In this document: in pieces, positions 7,355 to 16,309 of the stretch
Layout of the letters: each line of letters opens with the position of its first letter
Position numbering within the stretch: the first letter of the stretch is position 1
Assembly (NCBI GenBank): GCA_964588285.1
Contig: CAZPNX010000008.1
Location: forward strand, 29,214-93,213
DNA: 64,000 bases
From: CAZPNX01 sp964588285
Lineage (GTDB): Bacteria; Edwardsbacteria; AC1; EtOH8
Direction: 5' to 3'
The notes under the pieces: model-generated
What the model saw: the letters and a program-made list of their open reading frames with translations, nothing else
Database searches by the model: none
What the model was told of the DNA's origin: nothing
Position numbers and translations under genes: made by a program

Positions 7355-8218
7355 ATGTGCAAGGTTATAACCATTCCGCTTTTGCTGGCAGCCGGACTGT
7401 TGCCTGCCTGCGGCAAGAGGCAGCAGCCTTTGGCAGAGAAGCCGGTCCCGGTATCGGTTTTCATTACTTACCGTCAAGGGATGAAAACCGTAGTGGACGT
7501 CTCCGGAAGGGTGGAGCCCCAAAATCGAGTCTCGGTCTTCTCCCAGGTGGCCGGAAAGGTGAAGGCGGTTTCGGCCAAAGAGGGGGACAAGATATCCAGA
7601 AACTCGGTTCTGGCCCAAGTGCTCCAAGACATACCGGGCAGTGAGTATCAGCCTCACCCGGTGAAGTCGCCCATTGCTGGAACGGTGCTCAAGGTTTCGA
7701 TCAGCCAGGGGGCCACCATCACTCCGCAGATGCCGCTTTTCGAGGTAGGGGACACCAGGTGCCTCAATTTCGCGGGACAGGTTTTCGGAGAGGATCGGGC
7801 CTTGGTCAAGCCAGGCCAGCGGATGGCAATCACCGGAAATGAAGGCGACACCCTGTTGGGCCTGAAGGTGGAGCGGCTGGCTCCGCAGCTGGACCAGGTC
7901 ACCGGAGGTTTGGACATCGAGGCCACCATATGTTTGATTAAAAATCCCCTGCTGATCGGACAATCGGTGGATGGCCATATCATCGTCGGCAGCTCGTCGG
8001 GCATCGCCGTGCCCAGGATCTCGCTGGTTAGGGATTCCCTGGGGCGGGACGGGATATACCTGGTCCAAGGGGACAGCGCCGCATTCAGGCCGGTCAGGAT
8101 CGTAAACCGGTCGGAGGAATATTTTCTGATCGAAGGCGTCCCCGAAGGCGAAAAAGCGGTATCTGAGGGCTCTTCCGATCTGAGGCCGGGAAGAAAAGTG
8201 ACGGTAGTCGATGAATAA
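7355..8218 (+). CDS. RND efflux periplasmic adaptor (membrane fusion) lipoprotein
   Basis: A 287-residue HlyD/AcrA-type adaptor. The signal peptide ends in a lipobox (LLPAC). It is followed by SGRVEPQNRVSVFSQVAGKV, the first half of the lipoyl-like domain, a very short hairpin, and the second half (VKSPIAGTVLKVSISQGA). The beta-barrel domain includes RCLNFAGQVFGED and GQRMAITGNEG. The alpha hairpin is almost absent, so the adaptor is shorter than AcrA (about 370-400 residues) and may not reach a TolC channel on its own. An in-frame TTG at 7337 is an alternative start that adds six residues. It is followed 33 bases later by the RND permease gene; no outer-membrane channel gene lies nearby. Confidence 0.85.
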   Translation: MCKVITIPLLLAAGLLPACGKRQQPLAEKPVPVSVFITYRQGMKTVVDVSGRVEPQNRVSVFSQVAGKVKAVSAKEGDKISRNSVLAQVLQDIPGSEYQPHPVKSPIAGTVLKVSISQGATITPQMPLFEVGDTRCLNFAGQVFGEDRALVKPGQRMAITGNEGDTLLGLKVERLAPQLDQVTGGLDIEATICLIKNPLLIGQSVDGHIIVGSSSGIAVPRISLVRDSLGRDGIYLVQGDSAAFRPVRIVNRSEEYFLIEGVPEGEKAVSEGSSDLRPGRKVTVVDE

Positions 8219-8251
8219 AAGCGGTGGACTGTAAAATAAGGGATAATCGCC

Positions 8252-11200
8252 GTGGGTCTTTTCAGATACGTCATAGAGCATTACAACGGAACGCTGCTCT
8301 TGGTGGGCTTGGCGGTGATCCTGGGTTTGGCCGGCCTGACTCAGCTGCCGGTCTCCTTCTATCCGGATTTCACCGTGCCGGCGGCCATAATTCTGACCGC
8401 CTATCCCGGGGCCGGACCGGAGGAGGTCGAGTCCGAGGTAAGCAAACCTTTGGAGCAAGCGGTTTCCACCATCTCCGAAGTAGACTTGATCGAATCGGTG
8501 AGCCAGGAGGGCTTTTCCCGGGTGATCGTCAGCTTCTCTTTCGGGGCCGATGTCGAGGCCAAAAAACGTCAGGTCCAGGAGAGGATCGACCTGGCCAGAG
8601 GTCTGCTGCCCCGTGAAGCCTCGACCCCCATCCTGACCACCATCAACCAGCTGTTGCCGCCGCCGGTTCAGCTGGCGGTGACCTCGGAGACCCGGAGCTT
8701 GGGCGAGCTGACCCTGCTGGCTAGGGAGAAGATAGCTCCTTCGCTTTCCCGTCTGCCCGGGGTGGCCACCGCCCAGGTGGCCGGCGGCTCGGAGCTGGCG
8801 GTGATGGTCGAAGCCGATCCCCTGCGTCTTAGAGAAAGCCGAATCAGCCTGGGCCAGCTGGCGGCAGCCTTGGGAGCCGGCAACGCCGACTTTCCCCTGG
8901 GCGAGGTCAAGGGCAGGAGGCAGTCGTACACCCTGAGGCTCAAGGGACGCTACCAGTCCCTTGAAGAGGTGGAAAAACAGCCGGTGCAGGTTTTGGAAGG
9001 GAGAACCGTCAGGGTTAAGGATCTGGCCCGGGTGGACCTCAAGGAGAAAAACAGGGAAAGCTTGGCCCGGATCAACGGCCGGGAAAGCGTCGGACTGCTG
9101 GTCCGCAAACCATCGGGAGGGAACTCGGTCAAGTTAGCCGATCAGGTCAATGCCTGGCTGAAAAGAAGCCGACAGGAGCTGCCCGGCGACGTCAAGGTGA
9201 CAGTGGTCAAGGATGAGTCGGTCGTCATCCGCCGGTCCATAGCCGAGGTGGCCGTCTCCGGGCTTTTGGGAGGTCTGCTGGCTTCCCTCATCATCTATCT
9301 TTTTTTAGGTAGGCTGGCCAATACCCTGGTGATCGTTCTTTCCATCCCGGCCACCCTGGCGTCCACCTTCGCCGCCATGAGGCTTTTCGGTCTTTCGCTA
9401 AATACTGTTTCCATCGGAGGCCTGTCGCTTTCGGTGGGACTGATAGTGGATTCGGCGGTGGTGGTCATGGAGAACGCCTATCGTCGGCTCAAAGAGATAA
9501 ACAAGGGGCAAAACCGGCTGGAGACGGTGGCTCAAGCGGCCGCCGAGGTCGGTCTGGCCATCAGCGCTTCCACCCTGACCACGGTGGTGGTTTTTCTGCC
9601 GTTGGCCTTCACCGCCGGCTTTGCCAAGGTGCTGTTGGGCGAGCTGGCCCTGACCGTGGTCTTCGCCCTGATTATCTCCATCATCATGGCAGGATTGTTG
9701 GTGCCGGTGCTCTGCTTCTTCCTGATCGATATTCGGTCCGGGCCCGCCCGCCTGAATTCATGGTTTCTGGCATTGATGGACTGGCTGGGCCGGGTTTATC
9801 TTAAGGCCCTTTCCTGGTCGCTAGGACACCGGCTGGCGGTGATGCTGGGGTTTGTGGTCCTGCTGATCTTGGGGCTGGGGATGTCGCGTCTGGTGGATAC
9901 CGGACTCTTGGCCTCGGCCGATCAGGGCGAATTTCAGATAACCATCGGTTTTCCGGCCGGAACCTCTTTGGAATACACCGCCGCCAAATCGGATGAGATT
10001 GAAAAAAAGCTGCTGGCCACGCCCGGGGTGGGCCGGGTTTTCAGCATCGTGGGGCAGGATCCTTTCTTCGGTTCGTCCCAGCCGAACCTGGCCACGTTGA
10101 ACGTATTCAGCGACGGCCGGGCACCGACCGAAAGCCTGATGGAGAAGGCGCGCCTATATCTTAAAAACCTGCCTGGGGCCCAAACCGTCGTCAAGGTGAT
10201 AGACGCCACCTCCGGGGTGAGAAAGGACGACATCGACGTCAATGTCTTCGGCCCTGATCTGGATACTCTCCGGGCCTTAGGGGACAGGCTGGCGGCCGAG
10301 CTGAGGTCAAGGCCGGAGAATACAGATCTTAAGAGCAACCTCTCGGACGTTCTGCCCTCCTACATTTTTGTCCCCGACAGGCAACGGCTGGCGGCGGTCG
10401 GTCTCGAGGTGCGGACCCTGTCTCAAGCCATCAGATCGGGCAAGACCGGGGGCGAAGCCTCCAAATACCGGCTGGGCGATTCCGAGTTGGGCATGGAACT
10501 TTCCATAAGCGGGTCTGAACAATTCGGAATCCGAGAGACGGAGAATATGCCGATCGGCACCCCCCGGGCCGGAATCCTGCCGCTCAAGGCTTTGGGAAGT
10601 TTCGTCGAGGGTAAATCGCCCCCGCAGATAATCAGATTGAATCAGACCCGAACAGTGAATGTCACCGGCAGTTTCATTCCAGGCATCAAGTCGCAGCAGG
10701 GCCGGACCCGGCTGGCCGAATATCTTAAAAGCTTCAAACTGCCACCCGGCTATCGGGCCGAGCTCAGGGGCGCCAACCGGGCCATTGCCGAAAGTTTCAA
10801 AACCCTGGGGCTGGCCCTGCTGGCGGCCCTTATCCTGGTTTACATCGTCATGGGGGTTCAATTCAACAGCCTGAGCCTGCCCTTGGTCATCATGCTGTCG
10901 GTGCCGTTCTCCCTGCCCGGCTTTTTCGGAGCGCTGCTGGCGACCGGCGATCAGCTCAACCTGTCATCCTTCCTGGCGGCCATCATCATCTCCGGCATCG
11001 TGGTCAACAACGCCATTCTGCTGCTGGATTTCGCCATCGCCTTCCGCAAAAATGGCGGTCAGCGCAACCAGGCCCTGCTGGAGGCCGGCCGGATACGATT
11101 CCGTCCGGTGATGATGACCTCGCTGACCACCATCTTTGGAGCCCTCTTTTTGGCCCTGGATATCGGAGGCGGCGGCCAGGCCCTCAAATCCCTGGCCCGG

Positions 11201-11344
11201 GCCTACATGGGAGGGCTGAGCTTCGGACTTTTGGTGTCCCTGCTGCTGGTGCCGGTAGCCTATACGCTCATGGACGATTTCTTATGCCGCTTTCAGCGCT
11301 CCTGCATGCCGGGAGAAATACAAAAATTGGACTCCGATGATTAA
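8252..11344 (+). CDS. RND-family efflux permease (AcrB/HAE1-like)
   Basis: A 1030-residue inner-membrane transporter of usual length. It starts with GTG and the family's first helix (LFRYVIEHYNGTLLLVGLAVILGLAG), then LPVSFYPDFTVPAAIILTAYPGAGPEEVE. The proton-relay helix reads VGLIVDSAVVVMENAYRRL: one Asp of the AcrB Asp-Asp pair is kept and the second is Ser, as in many HAE1-type pumps. The second half repeats the pattern (VYIVMGVQFNSLSLPLVIMLSVPF; ISGIVVNNAILLLDF; RFRPVMMTSLTTIFGALFLALD). With the adaptor just upstream it forms a two-gene pump that expels drugs, lipids or other amphiphiles. The substrate is unknown. Its 3' end overlaps the next gene by 8 bases. Confidence 0.93.
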   Translation: MGLFRYVIEHYNGTLLLVGLAVILGLAGLTQLPVSFYPDFTVPAAIILTAYPGAGPEEVESEVSKPLEQAVSTISEVDLIESVSQEGFSRVIVSFSFGADVEAKKRQVQERIDLARGLLPREASTPILTTINQLLPPPVQLAVTSETRSLGELTLLAREKIAPSLSRLPGVATAQVAGGSELAVMVEADPLRLRESRISLGQLAAALGAGNADFPLGEVKGRRQSYTLRLKGRYQSLEEVEKQPVQVLEGRTVRVKDLARVDLKEKNRESLARINGRESVGLLVRKPSGGNSVKLADQVNAWLKRSRQELPGDVKVTVVKDESVVIRRSIAEVAVSGLLGGLLASLIIYLFLGRLANTLVIVLSIPATLASTFAAMRLFGLSLNTVSIGGLSLSVGLIVDSAVVVMENAYRRLKEINKGQNRLETVAQAAAEVGLAISASTLTTVVVFLPLAFTAGFAKVLLGELALTVVFALIISIIMAGLLVPVLCFFLIDIRSGPARLNSWFLALMDWLGRVYLKALSWSLGHRLAVMLGFVVLLILGLGMSRLVDTGLLASADQGEFQITIGFPAGTSLEYTAAKSDEIEKKLLATPGVGRVFSIVGQDPFFGSSQPNLATLNVFSDGRAPTESLMEKARLYLKNLPGAQTVVKVIDATSGVRKDDIDVNVFGPDLDTLRALGDRLAAELRSRPENTDLKSNLSDVLPSYIFVPDRQRLAAVGLEVRTLSQAIRSGKTGGEASKYRLGDSELGMELSISGSEQFGIRETENMPIGTPRAGILPLKALGSFVEGKSPPQIIRLNQTRTVNVTGSFIPGIKSQQGRTRLAEYLKSFKLPPGYRAELRGANRAIAESFKTLGLALLAALILVYIVMGVQFNSLSLPLVIMLSVPFSLPGFFGALLATGDQLNLSSFLAAIIISGIVVNNAILLLDFAIAFRKNGGQRNQALLEAGRIRFRPVMMTSLTTIFGALFLALDIGGGGQALKSLARAYMGGLSFGLLVSLLLVPVAYTLMDDFLCRFQRSCMPGEIQKLDSDD

Positions 11345-11858
11345 AAGCGCCACGCCGGGCGCCATTATTAAACTTCTCGGCCTTAAACCCTTGCCGCTTG
11401 AAGGCGGTTTTTTTAAGGAGACTTTCCGTTCCGAACAGATGATTCCGGACGGGGAGCTTCCCAAAATTTGCCGCGGTGAACGCACCGCCGGCACCGCCAT
11501 CTACTACCTGCTTACCGCCGATGTTTTCTCGGCGTTCCACCGGCTGAGGAGCGACGAGGTCTACCACTTCTATCTGGGGGATCCGGTCGAGCTCTTCATC
11601 CTCGGTCCCAAGGGGAAGTCCGAAAAGCGCATTCTGGGAGCCGGTTTGCGCCATGGCATGAGGCCTCAGGCGGTCGTTCCCAAGGGATATTGGCAAGGGG
11701 CCAGGCTGGCCCCGGGCGGCCGGCTCGCCCTGCTGGGGACCACGGTCTTTCCCGGGTTCGAGTTCCGGGATTTCGAGATGGGGGATCGGGACAAACTGAT
11801 CAAGCTCTATCCCAAGCACTGCCGAATAATTCTGACCTTGACCAGAAAGCCCGGCTGA
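11337..11858 (+). CDS. Cupin family protein (DUF985 / Cupin_5 type)
   Basis: A 173-residue single-domain cupin. Diagnostic DUF985 segments are: LGLKPLPLEGGFFKETFRS near the start, TAIYYLLTADVFSAFHRLRSDEVYHFYLGDPVEL (metal-site histidines in FHRLRSDEVYHF), and VVPKGYWQGARL, with a closing TTVFPGFEFRDFEMG. The fold is expected to be a sugar-epimerase-like beta barrel. No specific reaction is known for most members. Its ATG lies inside the end of the RND permease gene, so the two are probably cotranscribed. A strong hairpin terminator begins just before its stop codon. Confidence 0.88.
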   Translation: MIKSATPGAIIKLLGLKPLPLEGGFFKETFRSEQMIPDGELPKICRGERTAGTAIYYLLTADVFSAFHRLRSDEVYHFYLGDPVELFILGPKGKSEKRILGAGLRHGMRPQAVVPKGYWQGARLAPGGRLALLGTTVFPGFEFRDFEMGDRDKLIKLYPKHCRIILTLTRKPG

Positions 11859-11873
11859 CAAAGCCGGGCTTTC
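11845..11873. terminator. Bidirectional hairpin terminator between the RND/cupin operon and the Cas6-like gene
   Basis: GAAAGCCCGGCT and AGCCGGGCTTTC form a 12-bp perfect stem with a 5-base loop, with short T/A tracts in both orientations. It lies between converging genes. Confidence 0.75.
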
Positions 11874-11892
11874 CACTTGTCCGCCATGCGGC

Positions 11893-12582
11893 TCAGAAGG
11901 AAGCCGCCTCGGAGCGGATGGTGCCGTAGCCCCGGGCCACGGAACGCCCCAGCCCGAAGTAATCCGGCATCTCCATATTGACGGTGAAGGATCCGGCGAA
12001 ACCCATGGTGTGGCCTCCATGGATCTCGATGGTTATCTGCTTGAGATGGCGGATCTCGGCATGTATCTGCCCGCTGATATGACAGCCCAACTCCTTGGAG
12101 ATGGCCAGCAGGTTCGAGATCAAAAGGCTTTCCAAAAAGAATTTTTGGGAATGCGGCGACTTAAGGCGGAAATATTTGGCCAGGCCGGCCTCGTCTAAAA
12201 TCAGCCAGGGGGTCAGCCAGCGGTAGGCCTTGGGCTTTGGGGACAGGCCCCAAGAGCCCTGGGTTTGGGAGGCATCAACGTTGCTGACTACGAAATCCTG
12301 TCGGCCAAGATGCAGATTCTCGGGATAAGGCAGTCCGGCCAAGATCTCGGCCGCCTCGGCGAAGCCCAGGATCAAACCCCGGCCGTCCACCACCTTGTAT
12401 TGGAGGCGGGGATAGCGGTAGGCTCGGCTCTGCTCCAAAAAGCGGGAGAAGGGCTCGGTATGTCCATAGGCGGCGGCATAGTAGCCCCTCAGGCCGATGG
12501 CCTGTTCCAGCACCAGCGGCTGCTCGGCGGCGATGTGCACGGTGTGCACCGGGAAGCTCAGAACAGCGGAAGATTCGTTCAT
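11893..12582 (-). CDS. Cas6b-like CRISPR RNA endoribonuclease family protein, orphan
   Basis: A 229-residue protein with two Cas6b-like halves. The N-terminal half contains LRGYYAAAYGH, then YRYPRLQYKVVDGRGLILGFAEAAEIL, the pattern of the Cas6b N-terminal RRM-like domain. His41 lies where Cas6b enzymes carry an active-site histidine. The C-terminal half reads YRWLTPWLILDE, then LLISNLLAISKELG, MGFAGSFTVNMEMPDYFGLGRSVARGYGTI, with the glycine-rich loop typical of Cas6. The family cuts pre-crRNA at repeat hairpins. No CRISPR array and no other cas gene lies in this window; its neighbours are a cupin and EamA permeases. It may process crRNA in trans or have another RNA substrate. The family assignment is by motif memory only. 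Confidence 0.72.
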   Translation of the reverse strand: MNESSAVLSFPVHTVHIAAEQPLVLEQAIGLRGYYAAAYGHTEPFSRFLEQSRAYRYPRLQYKVVDGRGLILGFAEAAEILAGLPYPENLHLGRQDFVVSNVDASQTQGSWGLSPKPKAYRWLTPWLILDEAGLAKYFRLKSPHSQKFFLESLLISNLLAISKELGCHISGQIHAEIRHLKQITIEIHGGHTMGFAGSFTVNMEMPDYFGLGRSVARGYGTIRSEAASF

Positions 12583-12664
12583 AGAGAGAATGGTTGTTTT
12601 TTTGCAGAGAAAGAAAAGGCTTTAAAAATCGGTCTTTGCCTCCTCTGCGGTTAAAAGGATCAAC

Positions 12665-13534
12665 TCAAAGCTCAGCCAAAGCAACTCCCCCCATCAGCAC
12701 CAAACCGCCAAAAGTCAGGCCCCAGGTGGGGGGCTGGCCCAGAAGAATCAGGCTGGAGGAAATGGTCACCAAAGGGATGAGATAGACCACCGCCCCCAAA
12801 CGCGAGGCCTCGGTCCTTTTGAGGGCCCAGGACCAGACCAGGAAGCCGAAGACGGTGCAGATCAAAGCCAGAAATCCCAAGGCCAGCCAGGCTTTTGGGG
12901 CGATACGGCCTAATCCGTGGGGAATAAAAAAGACCAGGGGCAGGCTTCCCCAGACGATGGCCGAGAGGGTGACCAGGGTGGCGTCGGAACGGTCCACCAG
13001 GGGCTTGCCGACGATGGTATAGACCACCCAGGACAGAGGAGCTCCCAAGGTGATCAGAATGGCCAGCAGGTAGTCAAAATTAACCGGCTCGCCGGTGCCC
13101 CAGCGGACGACCACGAACAATCCGGCAAAGGCGATGACGATGCCCCAAAACTTGCGGTTGGTGAGGCACTCTCCCAGAAAAATCCTGGCGGCCAGCAGGG
13201 TCAGCACCGGGGACAGGCCCACGATCAGGCTGGCGGTGCCGGCGGCGATCCGCACCTCGCCAAAGTTGAGGGCGATGTTGTATCCCAGGACGCCGGCCAG
13301 GCCGTAGAGCCCGATGCCGGCCCACTCCCGGCGCCAGGCCGACATAATTACGGGCAGGGGATAGAGCAGCAGCAATAGGGCCAGGGAGACGGCGGCCGCG
13401 GGAAGGTACCGCAGGGCGGTCAGGCCCATGGGCGACAGGCCCCCGGCCTCCAGCAGGTACTTGATGGCCACGAAGGCGTTGCCCCAGAAGACCACCAAAA
13501 GGCCTACCAGTACTATCAGGAATATTTTGTTCAT
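12665..13534 (-). CDS. EamA-family (DMT superfamily) permease
   Basis: A 289-residue protein with ten predicted membrane helices in two EamA repeats. The first repeat opens with VVFWGNAFVAIKYLLEAGGLSPMGLTALRYLPAA, the usual F-W-G-x-x-F-x-x-x-K start. The second repeat includes GAPLSWVVYTIVGKPLV and ends with a helix near SSLILLGQPPTWGLTFGGLVLMGGV. The family exports amino acids, nucleosides or other metabolites; the substrate cannot be told. It lies 4 bases downstream of a second EamA gene on the same strand. The two may form a pair or simply be tandem paralogues. Confidence 0.9.
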   Translation of the reverse strand: MNKIFLIVLVGLLVVFWGNAFVAIKYLLEAGGLSPMGLTALRYLPAAAVSLALLLLLYPLPVIMSAWRREWAGIGLYGLAGVLGYNIALNFGEVRIAAGTASLIVGLSPVLTLLAARIFLGECLTNRKFWGIVIAFAGLFVVVRWGTGEPVNFDYLLAILITLGAPLSWVVYTIVGKPLVDRSDATLVTLSAIVWGSLPLVFFIPHGLGRIAPKAWLALGFLALICTVFGFLVWSWALKRTEASRLGAVVYLIPLVTISSSLILLGQPPTWGLTFGGLVLMGGVALAEL

Positions 13535-13538
13535 TGAT

Positions 13539-14441
13539 CTATTGATTGCGGTGCCACCAGCCGGGGAATAATCGGAACGGCAAACTTCCCGGCCAGCCGA
13601 CCTCAGCCGCCAGCATCCCCACCAGTATCAAGCCGGCCCCCAGCCAGGCCCAGCCGCCCATGGTCTCGCCCAGAAGGACATAGGCGAAGCCGGCAGCGAA
13701 GACCGGTTCCAGGGTGTAGATGATTGCCGCCCGAACCGGGGTGGTGCGACGCTGCCAGTGGAACTGGATCACCAACGAGCCGGCCGTGGCCAACAGTCCG
13801 GTGGCGATGATGTCCGGGCCCAGGGTCGGCGACCAGGAGAAGCGCGGCACCTCGGCCGCGGCCAGCAGCAGTCCGGATAGGGCCACGGTGGCCACTATCT
13901 GGACCATGATCAGGCCCAGGGGGTGGTGGCGGTCGGTGTACTTTTGGACCAAAACCACCACCATGGCGAAGCAGACGGCACAGAGGGCGGTGTAGAAGTC
14001 TCCCCGGTTGAAGCCCCCGGCCGATGGCCGTGAAAGGAAATAGAGCCCTGCACCGGCCAGAAGCACGCCCAAAACCTGCCATAGATCCAGCCGGGACTTG
14101 AGGGCCAAAACGGCCGCCGGAGGCACTAGGACCACGGCCATTCCGGTGATGAAGGCCGAGCGGGAGGCGGTGGTGTACACCAGGCCGGCGGTCTGCAGGG
14201 CGAAACCGGCGAACATAAAGGCCCCAAGGACAAGCCCGTCCCGCCAGCCATCGCCGCCCAGGCCGCGCAGGTGCCTCCAGCAGAAAGGCAGCAGTACCAG
14301 CCCGCCCAGCGTAAAGCGCAGGCCCAACCAGAGAAACGGAGAGACATGGACCATGGCGTCGCGCACGGCCGAGAAGGTGGCTCCCCAGAAAAAGGTGCAC
14401 AGCAGCAGCCAGAGGTCGGCCTTGAAGTCGTTCCAACGCAC
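13539..14441 (-). CDS. EamA-family (DMT superfamily) permease
   Basis: A 300-residue, ten-helix transporter with two EamA repeats. It starts with GTG and reads WLLLCTFFWGATFSAVRDAMVHVSPFLWLGLRFTLGGL in the first repeat, and RVRAAIIYTLEPVFAA-type sequence (seen as TPVRAAIIYTLEPVFAAGFAYVLLGE) in the second, both typical. It is the first gene of a two-gene leftward unit with the EamA permease at 12665-13534. The substrate is unknown. A third EamA gene lies at 21596-22474. Confidence 0.9.
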   Translation of the reverse strand: MRWNDFKADLWLLLCTFFWGATFSAVRDAMVHVSPFLWLGLRFTLGGLVLLPFCWRHLRGLGGDGWRDGLVLGAFMFAGFALQTAGLVYTTASRSAFITGMAVVLVPPAAVLALKSRLDLWQVLGVLLAGAGLYFLSRPSAGGFNRGDFYTALCAVCFAMVVVLVQKYTDRHHPLGLIMVQIVATVALSGLLLAAAEVPRFSWSPTLGPDIIATGLLATAGSLVIQFHWQRRTTPVRAAIIYTLEPVFAAGFAYVLLGETMGGWAWLGAGLILVGMLAAEVGWPGSLPFRLFPGWWHRNQ

Positions 14442-14487
14442 GGCAGATTATATCATAAAACAACCGATGAGGATAGGGGATAAAGGA

Positions 14488-14510
14488 AAAGCGGCCCAAG
14501 GAGCCGCTTT
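14488..14510. terminator. Hairpin upstream of the EamA pair
   Basis: AAAGCGGC and GCCGCTTT form an 8-bp stem with a 7-base loop. It could act as a weak terminator in either direction. It lies in the intergenic stretch described next. Confidence 0.4.
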
Positions 14511-14981
14511 CGCTATATGTGAATTTTATCCGATAGATATCGAAAAAGCCGGCGACGAATACTATATGGGGCTGCCGGCTAGGGCAGGGCCGGGTCGCGC
14601 TCCGGGCCGCCACGCCCCCCAGCGTTACTTCGATCCCGGAAAGGATCTGCTTGATTTCGCGCCGCGAGGGCTGGCTATAAAGGCGGCTTACGGCGCCGGT
14701 GGAGTGGGCTCGTTCCCGAAGATTTTATGAGCTTTCCTTGACTCTCCCTGGCTATTGCGGACGAAAGCCGCTCTACAGGAAGGAAGGAGGCCTAATCTCG
14801 ATGCTTCAACGACGGATTGATCACCAGAAGCGAAACCTTCTGCCGGCGGAAGTGGGCGGCGGCGGAAGGAAAACTTTGCCAGGGAAGAAATATAACAGCG
14901 GCGCCGGCCGAAATCAACATCAAAAACGTCAGATGCCGGCAAGGCAAGACAGGTTCGAAGCCACGGCGGGGATTGTTTTCC

Positions 14982-15010
14982 TTGACATAAACCGCCGGCT
15001 TTGATATTAT
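14982..15010 (+). promoter_or_regulatory. Sigma-70-type promoter for the motor-like cassette
   Basis: TTGACA (14982-14987), a 17-base spacer and TATTAT (15005-15010). The predicted start site near 15017 leaves a leader of about 44 bases before the ATG at 15061, with a GCAGGA Shine-Dalgarno-like sequence. Confidence 0.75.
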
Positions 15011-15060
15011 TGACGTCAAATGGAAAGAGAAACCCGCAATCACTTGGCAGGATTAAAAAA

Positions 15061-16224
15061 ATGCCGCCAGAAGACAGGCAGATAAGCACCCCCCCCGACC
15101 AGACCGGAAAAGCCAACCCTTCGACAAACTCAGGGCGATACCTGGGCCGGCAAGACGTGGATCAGCTGGGGTGGTTGGACAAGTCCATCGAGGAATACAA
15201 GCGCAACGCCTTGGCCGAGATCAGTCCGATGCTAATCCTGAGGCCGATGCTCTACTCCCTGGTGGCGCTGATCGTCTCCTTCTTCCTGGATGTCTCCCGA
15301 GTGCCTCTATTGGGCGCCATCAGCGTGGAGATGGCCAAGAGGATGTTCCCCAACTGGAACCCGGAGAACTTGACCAACACCCTGTCGCTGTGGTGGATGC
15401 CGGTGGCCTTCTATGCCATCTTCGTGCTCTATGGCTACATGGCCTTTCGCTCCCTGCAGCGTGAGGTGAGGGTCTCCGGCTCCTACGAGAACATCGACCG
15501 CATCCTGGAGGGCTATGTATCGGCGGTCAAGGGCATCTCCACCGCCGTGCCGCTGATCGGGGCCGCCATCCTGCTGGTCAGCGTCAAGCTGGGGCCCGAG
15601 GTCTTCATCGGCATCTCGGTGCCCTTCGAGATCAAGGCCCTGCTGATCCTGGCCATCGGCGAGCTGTTCTGCATCGTCTTCGACCACATGGGGGTGGCCT
15701 TCAACGACGTCATCAACGGCATCAAGGACCTCAGGGAGCGCTTCTTCGTCCGGGTGCAGATGGACAACACAAATTTGCTCATCAAGCGGATGGAGGACGA
15801 CCTGATGCGTTCCTCGGGGGCCGTGGCCGGCATTCCGCCCAAGGAGGACCTGGCCGCGCTGCAGAAAACGGCCGAGGCCATCGCCGGGCTGTCGCGGACC
15901 TCGCTGGAGAACTACCGGGCCATGATTGCCGCCGCCCAGGAGATTAAGACCATCCCGGTTAACCTCCAGGAAATGGTCAACCGGATGCAGCTCCTGACCG
16001 AACAGTTGCAGGTGGTCTCCCAGGCCACCCGGGTTACCCTAGAAAATTTCTCGGCCCTGGCCGCCCTGCCCAAAGAGCTAAAGAACCTGCCCGGCCTGTC
16101 CGACGAGACGGTGGCCAAGCTCAAAAGCGCCACCGAGTCGCTGAAGACCATCTCCGAGGGATTGTCCAGCCCCGGCACCCAGGCGGCCCTGAAAAGCCTG
16201 GAGAACATAGTGGCCAAGAAATAG
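15061..16224 (+). CDS. Four-TM membrane protein with long helical tail (possible MotA/GldL-like motor subunit)
   Basis: A 387-residue protein that I do not recognise as a named family. It has a charged N-terminus of 55 residues. Four hydrophobic segments follow at about 60-78, 108-127, 156-176 and 190-210. The third contains A-V-P-L-I-G, reminiscent of the P-L-x-G helix of MotA/TolQ/ExbB. The fourth carries buried charges (GELFCIVFDHMG). Residues 215-387 are almost purely helical, amphipathic and probably cytoplasmic. The ATG at 15061 is preferred because earlier in-frame starts fall inside the promoter. A short dispersed repeat at 15117-15135 encodes residues 19-25. It leads a cassette with a single-TM coiled-coil protein and a secreted protein, which together suggest a trans-envelope motor (inference). 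Confidence 0.65.
   Translation: MPPEDRQISTPPDQTGKANPSTNSGRYLGRQDVDQLGWLDKSIEEYKRNALAEISPMLILRPMLYSLVALIVSFFLDVSRVPLLGAISVEMAKRMFPNWNPENLTNTLSLWWMPVAFYAIFVLYGYMAFRSLQREVRVSGSYENIDRILEGYVSAVKGISTAVPLIGAAILLVSVKLGPEVFIGISVPFEIKALLILAIGELFCIVFDHMGVAFNDVINGIKDLRERFFVRVQMDNTNLLIKRMEDDLMRSSGAVAGIPPKEDLAALQKTAEAIAGLSRTSLENYRAMIAAAQEIKTIPVNLQEMVNRMQLLTEQLQVVSQATRVTLENFSALAALPKELKNLPGLSDETVAKLKSATESLKTISEGLSSPGTQAALKSLENIVAKK
15117..15135. repeat. Short dispersed repeat inside coding sequence
   Basis: A 19-base copy of the CCCTTCGAC...CTCAGGG motif lies in frame within the first codons of the 4-TM protein gene, where it encodes P-S-T-N-S-G. Related copies are at 121-139 and 39152-39168. Confidence 0.6.
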
Positions 16225-16309
16225 CAATTCTCCCAGCGAAATACACGAAACACCAGAAAAGAATTTCGTGTCCCTTGGCGTGTTTCGCGGGCAGTAAGAA
16301 TACGAACAG

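Larger units (their letters stand above)
14442..15060. other. Non-coding interval of about 620 bases
   Basis: I see no convincing gene here. Reading frames on both strands lack plausible starts, family motifs or sensible amino-acid composition. It holds a hairpin at 14488-14510 and, at its right end, a strong promoter at 14982-15010 driving the three-gene cassette. The GC-rich middle (about 14560-14960) may be decayed coding sequence. Confidence 0.5.

Noticed and set aside
11893..12664. A CRISPR array near the Cas6-like gene
   Set aside because: No regularly spaced direct repeats are seen here or elsewhere in the window.
15001..15060. Earlier TTG start for the 4-TM protein
   Set aside because: It lies inside the -10 region of the promoter, upstream of the predicted transcript start.
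14098..15116. Open frames on both strands between the EamA pair and the 4-TM gene
   Set aside because: Composition is unlike real proteins, there are no ribosome-binding sites or motifs, and they overlap a strong promoter and the start of known genes.
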